A stretch of DNA of 64,000 bases from Lepisosteus oculatus (Eukaryota > Chordata > Actinopteri > Semionotiformes > Lepisosteidae). A program made the position numbers and the translations under genes. The notes beneath the pieces were generated by a model that had not been told where the DNA came from, ran no database searches, and was given only the letters and a program-made list of their open reading frames with translations. Of this stretch, positions 26,498-36,900 are shown one piece after another (the first letter of the stretch is position 1; every line of letters starts with the position of its first letter). The stretch is taken from NCBI RefSeq assembly GCF_040954835.1, contig NC_090718.1, positions 12,167,532 through 12,231,531 on the forward strand, read 5' to 3'.

Positions 26498-29342
26498 TCA
26501 GTTCCTACAGTGTGCCAGCACGAGGGTGACTATCAGTCCGACTATCAGAATGAACATGGCCACGGACAGCAGGACCGTGATGACAACCATGGCCCCACTG
26601 CGCGCCGGCAGCCCGTCGTCGATGTCCTGGTAATTCGAGACTGTAGGGAAGCAGAGGCAGAGGAAACGGTATCACACCCCAGCGTTCTTCAGAGTGGTGG
26701 CAGGGACAGCAAAGTCCCCACAGGGTCATTAAGTCATCATCACACCCCTGGTCTTAATCACCTCACTGAGTTATTCATGTGCTAAGAAGTCGGATCACTT
26801 TCTCTCTTTTTTTTGGTCTGAAGAAGTTGCAAATTGCAAAGGAAAACCTGCAGTATTCTGGCCCTCAAGGACTACAGTGAGATATAATGATAAAACATAA
26901 ACTGGAAGAGCATGTTCCATTGTGTTAATGCAAGGCAGCCCCTTCGGAAAATGCTCCAGAATTCTGACTTCTGAGATTCTTCCACAGCCACAGAGAAGGA
27001 CTGTCCTGCTTTGCTTCTCTCAGGTGTGTGAAAACCAACACATCAACAGACACATGAAAACCTGAGCCATAAGAAAATAGTCACCTGTCCTGGTGGCAGC
27101 TTGTACAGCGTTGCTCTTCTCACTTCCAACAAAATATTGGAACCTGAGTGAAAAGACAACGTGAGCAGCATGTAGGTGCTTTATCCTGCAATACCAAGTG
27201 GTTTCATTCTGATTTTACATCTGGTATATTAGCAAGGTCTGAGTTTCCTACCCAATGAAGAGATACAGTACTCGTGTCGCCGCAAAGAAACTAGTTATAA
27301 GTCATGTGGTGACACCCCAACTGTGTATTTCAAACAGCGTATAGACACGTTTTTGTTGTTATCATGGTTATTATCCTGGTATCTGACAGCATTCAAGAGC
27401 TCAACAGAAACGTGCAGACTGTCGGTATGGTGTCCTCGGTAAAATGATTATTGTGGCTTACGTGTAGTTTGTGGCAGGGCTGAGATTCTTCACCTGGTAG
27501 CCAATGTTCCTGGTGACCGTGAACTGGCCACTGTTTGCAATGACAGTGATCAGGTCCCTCTTGAACCGGCACACCGGCACCTTGAATATGCCAGTCAAGT
27601 TGACTGTGTGGGAAATACACAATTAAATACACGCGCTGCATAGGACCATACTCTGTGAGTTAGCAACTGTAGCATGAATTAGGATAGCTATTAATGTTTT
27701 AATACAGTTCTAACCGTACCATATTAAAACATATATATTAATAATAATAATAATAATAATAATAATGTTACTTTATTAGCCCTATACAATTTCTTGCATT
27801 AGGAATTCATCTTTTCGCATACCCCAGCTTTTCTCCATGGAGACACAGACACACAGACAGGGAGAGAAGCTTGGGGTCAGAGCGCAGGGTCTATTCTACT
27901 GTACCCAACCATCCATCCTATAACCATCTCAACCAGGCCAGGGTAGCAGGGGAGCCAGAGCCGGTCCTGGCAAGCAATGGGCGCGAGGCAGGTTACACCC
28001 TGGACGGGACGCCAGCCCCCTGCGGGGCACACAGACACAGACACACTCACACCAGGGCCAGTTTTCCCGCAAGCCAATTATCCTACCAGTATGTGTTTGA
28101 ATTGTGGGAGGAAACCGGAGCACCTGGGACCATAGCGATCACAGGGAGAACGTACAGACTCCAAGCAGACAGCAGGTCTGAAATTAAACCCAGGGTCCCA
28201 GTGCTAACCACTGCTCCACTTTATATTAACTATACTATTATTAATGAGTGTACCAATACATGACATATAGGTTATTGAAGATATTCATTGTTTTTTTAAC
28301 AAGGGTCTAATCAAAGTGCTTGGCTTTGAATACCAAGCATTCTGTCAGAAGAATAATTATAATAAATATTTTCAATTTTAGACAAATGAAGGTAATTAAC
28401 AAAAAGGAAGTCTAGAATTGCAGCTGTCATACCGTGGATACATACAGAACTCTTCTCTGAAAACACTGCTTGGGGGGGGAGTTTAATTCATATTCTTGTA
28501 GCGAAAAAAACAAACTTTTTTTAGCTTAACCTTTTGAACATTAACTGTGGTGGCACACCTTAGTCATTGTACATTATACAGTGCATAATGCAGTCAAACA
28601 CGAGCAAAGGCACTGGTTGTGTGTTTCCTGTTTCGGGGTGACGGGGTTCAAACCCCTGTGCGTGTTTCAACACGACCGCACAGGGCGCGGAAACACACCG
28701 GACCTCCATGAACCGCAAATTTTCTTTTAATCGGCTCTCTAAGGAAATCACTTATAAAACGTTGCAATGCACAACAGCCTCCAGACTCACCCTTGTTCTG
28801 AGTGCCGCCCTGCTGATACACCATGTTGACGGTGTTCCCGGCGAGGGAGCAGGGAGGCAGACTGAGAATCACCGAGTCGGAGAGCTGTCCAGTGACCAGG
28901 CCATCGGATTCACCGAGAACATTGACCGTGAAATCTGGAGGAAAAAAAAAGATATTTTAACAAATATAAGTCGCAGAAATGGTGTCACTGTAAACAGGAA
29001 TGACACTGCCTAGATTCGTTGGGAGTCGGAATAAGTCGCCTATTAAATTGAGGAGTTAAAGACGCCAGTTTATTTTGCAGTACAAACTGGAATGAATCAA
29101 ACTGCAAGTGTCTTACTCAACACAATAGATCACATCGACTAATCAATACGCTTTTAAAATTCAGACACGGTGTTTGTCTTCACAAGGGAAGCATCCGTAT
29201 TTTGTTGCTCGTACTGCATTGGCGCAATCTGTCATTGTGATCGCCTTCGGGTATTTCTAATTAGTTCTTCTCCTTCTTCCCTCATACCCGCGTCAGCGGC
29301 GGCCAGCAGGAGACCCAGAGCAGCCAGCAGGAGTGCGCCCAT
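26498..29342 (-). CDS. upk2: Uroplakin-2
   Basis: Five minus-strand exons, 29288-29342, 28791-28934, 27462-27603, 27085-27143 and 26498-26640, join to 543 nt (180 aa; I recall human UPK2 as 184). It is a single-pass protein of urothelial plaques that pairs with uroplakin-1a in mammals. Exon 1 encodes a Leu/Ala-rich signal peptide, MGALLLAALGLLLAAADA. Exon 2 has SVILSLPPCSLAGNTV. Exon 3 has VPVCRFKRDLITVIANSG, where RFKR aligns with the furin site of mammalian pro-UPK2. The last exon has the very conserved membrane segment GAMVVITVLLSVAMFIL and a short tail AHCRN. Position beside foxr1 agrees with human. The intron between exons 2 and 3 holds SINE copies. Confidence 0.95.
27739..27880 (-). mobile_element. 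SINE family A, 3' part, truncated
   Basis: An ATA run and the family-A tail in minus orientation ('gccctatacaatttcttgca'). The tRNA-like head is missing and a family-B SINE begins shortly after, suggesting insertion into or beside it. Confidence 0.75.
27905..28222 (-). mobile_element. SINE family B
   Basis: The minus-strand copy has the body motifs in reverse ('ccctggacgggacgccagcc', 'gtgggaggaaaccggagcac') and the tRNA-like head at the right ('cagtgctaaccactgctcca'). It is in a upk2 intron. Confidence 0.85.
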
Positions 29343-30110
29343 TGCGGCTCCGGCAGGGTTTGCGGGTGTGAATCGGTCTGGGCGGTAGTAACAGCAGGAG
29401 TACACAGGTGAGCGCGGGGCGTCCTTCGCCTTCTCTCCGCTTAACCAATGAGAGCTGGACGAGACTTGTCCTGCAGCGTGTCGTAAGAGCCAGGCGGGAG
29501 CCGGTTAGACCGGACTGGGTGTTTTCCTGGGTCTGAACTGCTCACTCGTCCCTTCGCCCACATCCCGGCCCAGTTCTGCGCTGACTTTCCGCGCTCTCGT
29601 TTTCACTGCCGTGCGGATCACCGTAGCCCTGATTTCTCTTGTGCTTCTTTGCTTTTTATCGCTCCATCGCCTCTCGCAACTGCTGCGGTAAATACATTTT
29701 TCTTACATTTTTTTTCCCCTGGCCCATATAAGAACAAATGATCCGACTGGGTGTGAGCAGGAGGCGATGTCTCATGACGCTCGAAATCGTGTCTAGGTGC
29801 GGCCAGAACATCGTTATCATCCTTCAACGTAGAACAATAGCAGGTGCTGGGCTTTTGTGTGTTTTCGACGCATTAATAGAAGCAAAACTCATTACGGTTG
29901 CTGTTTTCACCTATTGTTTTTTAAACTAGATTGTAAAAACCTATCTTGCATTTTCGTCTTTTCAGGGTTTCTCAGTGAGGCACTTGGAAGCGCACTATAC
30001 AATGGATAACTCAAAAACTTCTGTTGCTGAAATTAGGTGTGTTTCAATGCTTTCTGGGTGTAATGGGCTCTTATGAATTCTAACATTTTGATCTTTTTTT
30101 TTTAAATCCC

Positions 30111-30340
30111 ATTGGCCTTGACCAATCACGGCCTCCTAATAATCCCCATCTCTGCACTGGCTTTATCACTCTGCTCTCCTCCGCACTGAGAGCTGGTGTG
30201 TGGGGAGAGGACTGGGTATCATCCAGGTGGGGCTGCACACTGGTGGTGGTGGAGGGAATCCCCATTACCTGTAAAGCGCTTTGAGTGGAGTGTCCAGAAA
30301 AGTGCTATATAAGTGTAAACCGTTTTTAATTATTAAAGCT
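30111..30340 (-). repeat. (TAA)n-family repeat, 5' part only
   Basis: The minus-orientation copy ends in the head 'ccagaaaagtgctatataag'. It shares 'cactggtggtggtggaggga' with the other copies. Confidence 0.75.
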
Positions 30341-30439
30341 TTTGTAATTATTGATTTAAAAAAATATATTTTTAGTCCGTCCGTCCGTCTACTAACCTAT
30401 TTTTAGATTTTATACTTCAGCAGAAATAAGGTATGTGGT

Positions 30440-30665
30440 AAAGACCCCGTAGAAATGCTGGGTCTTGGGTCGTCCTGGGTTCGATCCTGGTCTGGACTGC
30501 CTCCTGTGTAGAGTTTGTATGTCCCCCCCCCCCCCCCAGCAGTCACACAAATTTTCACCCGGTGCTTCAGTTCCCTCCTGCAGTCCAAACACACCTGCAC
30601 TGTTTGTTGCACCAACAGGCTACATTGCACCTCTAAATTGCACCCTGCGATGGACTGGCTTTATG
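30440..30665 (+). mobile_element. Decayed SINE, family B
   Basis: A B-box-like 'gggttcgatcc', then 'gtagagtttgtatg', a C run of 15 and 'ccctgcgatggactggcttt' follow the order of family B in plus orientation. Confidence 0.65.
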
Positions 30666-30859
30666 TCACTGGTGTCTATCGATATCCATTAACCTCCTGG
30701 GGTAGGGTCCTCCGGTAACCTCTCTTCCCCTCTGAAAAGCCTCCCTGTGGATTAAGTCTGTATTTTCCTTATGGCCAGTTTTTCCTGAGTTTGCAAGCAG
30801 TGAGAGCTGGGCCCCCACATTTTGCCTGTGTACCGGTTCTTAGGGTTTCTGCCTTTACC

Positions 30860-30960
30860 GCTCCTGCCCTGCCAGTTTGCCCCTCACTGCCTGGGCGCGA
30901 ACCCGGGTCTCCGGCGTCACGCAACAGGGAACTCGCCAGCTGAGCTAAAGGAGACCTCCT
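30860..30960 (-). mobile_element. tRNA-derived SINE head
   Basis: On the minus strand, TTTAGCTCAGCTGGCGAG (A box) is followed by CCGGGTTCGCGCCC (B box) at normal tRNA spacing. The anticodon arm and acceptor stem do not pair well, so it is read as a SINE head, not a tRNA gene. Confidence 0.5.
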
Positions 30961-31064
30961 TCGGCCCGGGCGGCTGAGATCCCTGTTATACGCAGGGGTA
31001 TATTCATTACGCTGGCACTTAGAACAGGAGAGACGCCCGTCTAGCCTGCTTGGTAGTTAACAGT

Positions 31065-31240
31065 GACTAATCCAAGGGTCTCTTCAAGCCTGTTCCTGAA
31101 AGAAGCCAGGGTATCAGCTCCTGGCTAGCTCGCTCGATATTCCCTTGGTATAAAGACGTGCCTCCTGCTCTCAGTTTTAAATTCACTGCCACGCAGTTTC
31201 CCCGTGTGTCCTTTGGTTTGTGTTTGGCTGCTGAGTGTGT
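31065..31240 (+). repeat. Unclassified interspersed repeat
   Basis: The block with 'gtctcttcaagcctgttcct' and 'gtgcctcctgctctcagttt' has a decayed relative at about 59180-59395 in the Ig receptor B intron. It resembles a dispersed fish repeat of LINE or SINE tail type. Confidence 0.5.
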
Positions 31241-31804
31241 TTCGGATGACCGCTGCAGCAAGAGGGTAGCCAGATTTCCTGCCGGAGGGTTTTTGAGGTT
31301 GAGACTAGTGGTGGGTAGGAGGTTCAGAAAGCTCTGCAGCTGGAAGACGTGTGTAGCGAGACCGTCAGCAGCCCATGTGCTGAAGCCTGGGGTTTTCCCT
31401 TAACGCCTACCGGCCCGAAGAGAAATTACTCAGCTGCACAATGGAGCTGAAGGGCTGCACCTCCAAAGAAGCATTAATTTTATTTCTGATTACTGGGACG
31501 CTGCAAAGAGACTCCTTCTTCAACGTTCATTTTGATTCCCTTTATAAGAGAAGCCATCTCTTAATCAGATCTGTTTTTTAATCTTGAGACGCCACTGAAA
31601 CCGATGGATCCCGTCGACGAGCACTGTTCAAGCAGACGGCCTCCACGAGGTACATGCCCCCATTATACTGTTCCTGAACCTTATAGCTAGGGGCCAAACA
31701 CAATACAGTAACTAGGGCCATTTAAAATTCTTCTTTTTTTATGGCATGTGTCAGAACTGATCGCGTTTCGTCAAAATGTCAGAAAGAATTGCCCATCAGG
31801 AGGA

Positions 31805-32097
31805 AAACTAATCCATCCATCTTCGAACTGCGTTATTCAATACAGGGGCACAGGGGAGCCGGAGCCTATCCCAGCAAGCAACAGGTGCCAGGCGGGGAAC
31901 ATCCTGGACACTAGTCCATCACAGGGTACATGTAGACACAAACACCAGGACTGTGGGGTGGAAACGGAAGCACCTGGAGGAAACCCAAACAAACACGGGG
32001 AGAACATACAGACTCCACACAAATAGCGCTCCAGGTCCAGAATTGAACCCAAGGTCCCAGTGCTGTGAGACAGGACTCCTACCCACTGTGCCACCAT
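31805..32097 (-). mobile_element. SINE family B
   Basis: The minus-strand copy has the head at the right ('tgctgtgagacaggactcct' then 'acccactgtgccacca') and body motifs such as 'gcaccaggaggaaaccc'-like text at about 31970-31990. Confidence 0.8.
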
Positions 32098-33798
32098 AGT
32101 TAGCTCAAAATGAATCCAAAAAATGTATTTTTAATACTTCTCAAGATAATATGGGTGCTTACTATATTTTTGATTAGCAAGATAGGGGCCAATACGAGCA
32201 GGGTGAGAAACAGGGTTCACAGCCCTGGGCGACAAGTGAGGAAGGGCCTAGTGTGACTTAGCATGAGAGCAATGCTTCAATTACACCATCCAGCACCTTA
32301 AGTTACTGCCCAGCTTTTTCTGGTGTTCTGAAACCGTCACATGATGAGCAAAATAAAAAATTGTGTTTACCAGTGTCCTCATTAAAAAATAGGGAGATGT
32401 CTAGATTGTTTTCGCATTATTTTAAATATATACAGTACATATAACCAGCTCCATATAATAGCTAAGGAAATAACTAATTTTTTCATCGTTGTGAAAAAAT
32501 GGGACGCAAAAGTTCCACTGGAGCCAAAAACAAAAACAACTTTAAAGCGATTGTGTGCTTTTTTCAAAAGTAACACACAATATAACTGAGAATTCAATGC
32601 TTGTGCGGTTCGTGCTTTGTTTACTCGAAAGCTTAGCTTGAGAAACCGGACGGGCGAGTTTTTAATTTCATTCTTTCTCACAACACACCCTGCTTCCGTT
32701 GCAGGTAGATGGGAGAGGTCACTGGAATTGACCTATCCAGAAACTGATCTCAAGGGGAAAAAAAAAAAGATAAAAAAAATAGGATTTCCTCAGCTGATTC
32801 TGTGTGCGATGGCTGTCTCGGAAAGAAAGCAGCCGTGTTGGGAAAAGTTGACATCCACACTCTCAGGTTTTGCCATTGAATCTATCTCTCGGTCAGCGCC
32901 TCAGGAGGGACAGTTATCCGTCTTTCAACAAATGTAAAAAATCCCTTCAACAAGTTATTTTTCCTTTCCCTGAAACTGTGCAGATGTCACTGGTAATAGA
33001 GCAAAGAGCATTGATTGCGAGCTTCAGCCAGGTGCCCCTGAATCCAATAGCTCCTTACGCTCAGCGCCTTTCCTAGCTGATAATTGTGCCTCAAGGTGGC
33101 GGTCTTTCATCATTAGTCCACACCAGCTGTGGCTGCTTGTCCGCTTATCTTGCAGACTCGCAGCTTTACAGCCTCAGGAGTGAGCAAGTGAGTTAGAAAT
33201 GGAAAGGGACGTATATTAATAGACTATCAACAGTTTCTTTGGTGTGATAACCAGCAGAAAATGTACAAGCATTTTGGAAACATGTTGAACTGAGGTCCTA
33301 GACGCTAGTCAACATGGGTTTAGAAATGATACCGTTTAAGTTTTAGGAACAAGCAACAACGGCAATAAAAGCGCATGGTTTATACGATATAAAGTGTATT
33401 CATGTTTCCAGTCGTTTTTTTTTTCATGAAGTTCCAAATAAAATATGAATTCTGGAAACATCGAGGGATCTCCGCGTTTGGACTAAGAACAGGATTGGAA
33501 GCTTCTTTCAGGATACGACTAGAGGAGATCATCGGAATAATTAAGTACCAACTCCTCGTGTGTAGACGGTCTGATGTCCAGATTCATGTGGATACTTTGA
33601 CACACAGTTAAATGTAGACGACGCGCTGTTAACATCAAACTGTTTTCAGTATTTCTGGATCCAGTGAAGACCAGTCTATATCGACTTGGAATTCTCCAGC
33701 ATGTTTTATGGCAACTTTATTCCTCGTTCCCTAAAATACAGGTTTTCCACCGAATTCCGGACCCGAGTCCACTTCCTCTTTCACTGACACGTGTTTCT

Positions 33799-33837
33799 GT
33801 CTCTATGGAGACTGCACTCTTCCGTTTCCATGGGCAC
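33799..33837 (+). promoter_or_regulatory. Two tandem X-box-like (RFX) sites upstream of cfap45
   Basis: Against the consensus GTYNCCATRGNAAC, GTCTCTATGGAGAC at 33799-33812 matches at 12 of 14 positions and GTTTCCATGGGCAC at 33824-33837 at 13 of 14. They end 154 bp before the one-codon first coding exon of cfap45, a normal promoter distance. RFX factors and X-boxes drive many ciliary genes, so their place before a ciliary gene is consistent. Function is inferred. Confidence 0.6.
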
Positions 33838-33991
33838 GGATATACACAAGGCGCTCCCTGCACACGACTTCCAGATCCTAGAGATCACTTAATTATCGTT
33901 GTAAAAGAAAGTGGGGGCAACATTTAAAGTGATTTAAACCAGATTTATTAATGCCGTGGTAATCTTCCCTGGTGGTGCATTTCAGAACAAA

Positions 33992-36900
33992 ATGGTAAGT
34001 TTGAACCACATTTATTAGAAGTTCATGACCAGCGCAAACGAGCTGTAAATATCTGACTTGGTTTTGTGTTGGTTAGTGTGACGTTTTCAAGACCTTTAAT
34101 CTGGAAAATAAACCATATTTATATAAAATATCAACAGCCAAATGCCGCATTGTTTCGTTAATTTATTGACCTTATGTAATCAAAGTATTTAGCATATTTA
34201 ATATTTAGACACGCTGGCACCCTTGCACAGTACTTATGGATAATTTTACAAATATAAACGTATAAACACACTCCAGTTTACATGTCATATCAGTACACAA
34301 TATTAATGCTTGCATTCTTACATAGAATCAAGGCCTTAAAATTCACCAGAAATATGGAGTTACATTAACCAGCTTTCTTTGCCACCACTCTGCACTGAAG
34401 TACTTGAGAATAAGCTTGCGGTGTGTTTCTGTTCCGTTTCGCTTTGGAAATGCGAGTGCAAACTGAACAGGCACTCGCAAGACCCATGCAGAGACCTGAG
34501 AGTGCGCTCTCACCCTCGATGCGTCTCTGATTTTAAAAAGCAGTCTTGTCCTTTCACAGCCTATGAGTGTGGTCTCTTCCTCGGTGAGGTCTGGAAGTTC
34601 TCATTCTCGCCGCTATCGCACCCGAGCGCACACATCCCAGGTGGATGAGACTCTCTTTGCATCACCGAAAAAAGTAAAGCCTCTCTCTCTCTTTCTTTTT
34701 TAAATCTGTCCATCTTCAATTGCAAAGAAACAAGCACACTCGTCTAGCCCCACTTAACATTATGGGGAAAATATAGGGCAATTCACAATTGTTCCTTCAG
34801 AAAAAATAAATTCTTCTGTGTTTTGACATTCTGCAAGTCAGAACGTTTTTTGGTCTTTAGGTTTACTCCAAAACTCAAGAACAACACAGATAAAAAAAAA
34901 AAATTCAAACACGCCAGAGAAAGTCTTCAGTTTGATTCCGACTCCGGTTTCTTGTTTTGTTTTCCTCCCTCTCCAAGCTGTCAGCCTGCGATGGTCCGGA
35001 TCCTGAAGCTCAGAGGGGGCTGGGAGCTCGTGGAATGTCCCGCTCGGCCCCAGTCCAGAAAACGCAGAAACCGGACACAATCCGCATCATCACCAAGGAC
35101 CTGATCCGAGACCTGAAGCAAGTGTCCCAGTGTCTGCTTTCTTGAGAGCTGCCGTCAGAAATACTGTCACACTGTAGAGGTTACACAGAGTTAGGCGGAG
35201 ACAAGTACTTAAGCCCCCTTCAATTCAGGACACCTTTCTGTGCATCTCTTTCAAATTCAGTGTCTTTGTCTTCTGGCTGGGTTGCACATTGACCCATCGT
35301 CTCCACCCCACGTCGACTATTGTTTTTCTCTCTCTTTAGAATCCCGCACAGCGACCCTTCGGGCCTGTCCATCATCCTGTCCCCGGACGAGTTCCACAGA
35401 ATCACACTGGCGTCTCGCGTCCCCACCAAAGAAGAGATGCAGGCGGCGCTGGAGGCTCAGCGTAAGGAGAGAGAGGCAGCCATGGTGAGGGCAGCACTCC
35501 GTCTTACAGGGGATGACTTCCCCGGGGAACTACCGGACCAGTTTTTAGGGTAGCAGCCTAAGGTTCTTGTACTGTTCACGTGAAACAGGGAGTTGTGTGC
35601 TTGAACAGAGTTAACAGTGGCAGAAGGGCTATCAAACAACAAATAATGCTGGGCTGCTGGTGTGATGGGTGCAGCTCTGCAGGAATTAGATTATGGTCAC
35701 TTGCAGGCTCAGAGCCTATTCTCAGCACCACTGTAGACTGTGCTATCTCAGATGGCTGGGTCTTCTGCTTTGGTTGAATTCTACGCTGTCTAGGTTTCAA
35801 GGTTTGTGACATTCCTGTTGGGATGCGCTCAGTGCCCCTGAGCCCTGTTCCACTGGAATAGTCAGCTGCTGTTAACCTTTCAGACAGTATTTCAGAAATC
35901 CAGCTTGAATACGTGGCGCATGACATGGAATTTCAGATACGTCAGCAGACATTTTGTGTCTCCCTTTTGCAAGTTGTGGGTTTTTGCACTTGGCCTCGGC
36001 AGGATGCAGCAGAGGACAGGAAGGCTCAAATTCGGCAGGCAGAACTGTCCCGTCAAAAGAACCAGGGCCTGAGTGATCTGGAGGCAGAGGCCAAGGAGAG
36101 AGCGCAGTACCTCCTGGAGAGAGCCAACGCCATGAGGATGGAGCAAGAAGACGAAGTTAAACAACTCAATGAGGTTTGTTTGACCTTTCCTGTGGTTCGA
36201 TTACCTACCTCTGGCCTTGGGGCACCAGCCTGTGTGACCCACTGGGGGATCTGTCCCTCACAATGTTAATATCTACCCAAAGATTTTTTCCAAGGTCTTC
36301 TTTTGAGGAGCCTTGAGCTGCAGGCTTTTATTTTCAGTAAAACACTTTACTGAAAAGTGTTTTACTGAAAATAAAACACTTTTCAGTAAAAGTGTTTTAT
36401 TTTATTTTCAGTAAAACACTCATTTTTTTCTAGGAACTGCATTACCTTTGATAACGGCCTGCTAATAATAATAATAATAAAACATAAATAATAATAATAG
36501 TAATTATTATTATTCCTTATACTTATACTTATGTAGTGCTGCAATGGCAGCCATAGTGTGCCAGTACACTCACCACACACCAGCAGCAACCTTAGTTTTT
36601 CCCAGGAGGTCTCCCATCCAGGTATTTAACAGGCTCACACCTGCTGAACTCCGGTGGGCTGCCAGTTGTGAGTTGCAGGGTGATATACAGTAGCTGCTGG
36701 CACTTATAAGATGGTACTTTAGATGGTAGGGGTTCTTTAGAATATGTGGTCTATATTTTCAGTTTAGTAAGTAATAGAAAAATAGTGTCTTCCAGAGCTG
36801 CTCTTAGTTATCTCCCCAGGATTATGGAAAATTATATCATGGAAGAGTCTTTTCCTTTCCCGGTAATACACATTAGATCCCCCCCAGTAACATGATTCAG

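Larger units (their letters stand above)
29343..33798. other. Gene-free stretch between upk2 and cfap45
   Basis: No coding exon was recognised on either strand; in particular no BCL9L-like exons, which human synteny would predict. It holds repeats listed separately at 30111, 30440, 30860, 31065 and 31805, a 15-base C run at 30523-30537, and otherwise unassigned AT-rich DNA. Confidence 0.6.

Noticed and set aside
28630-28680. ggggttcaaacccc, like a tRNA T arm
   Set aside because: No A box or acceptor stem at the right distance, so not called a tRNA gene.
30885-30955. Possible tRNA gene on the minus strand
   Set aside because: A and B boxes are good but the anticodon and acceptor stems do not pair; reported as a SINE head instead.
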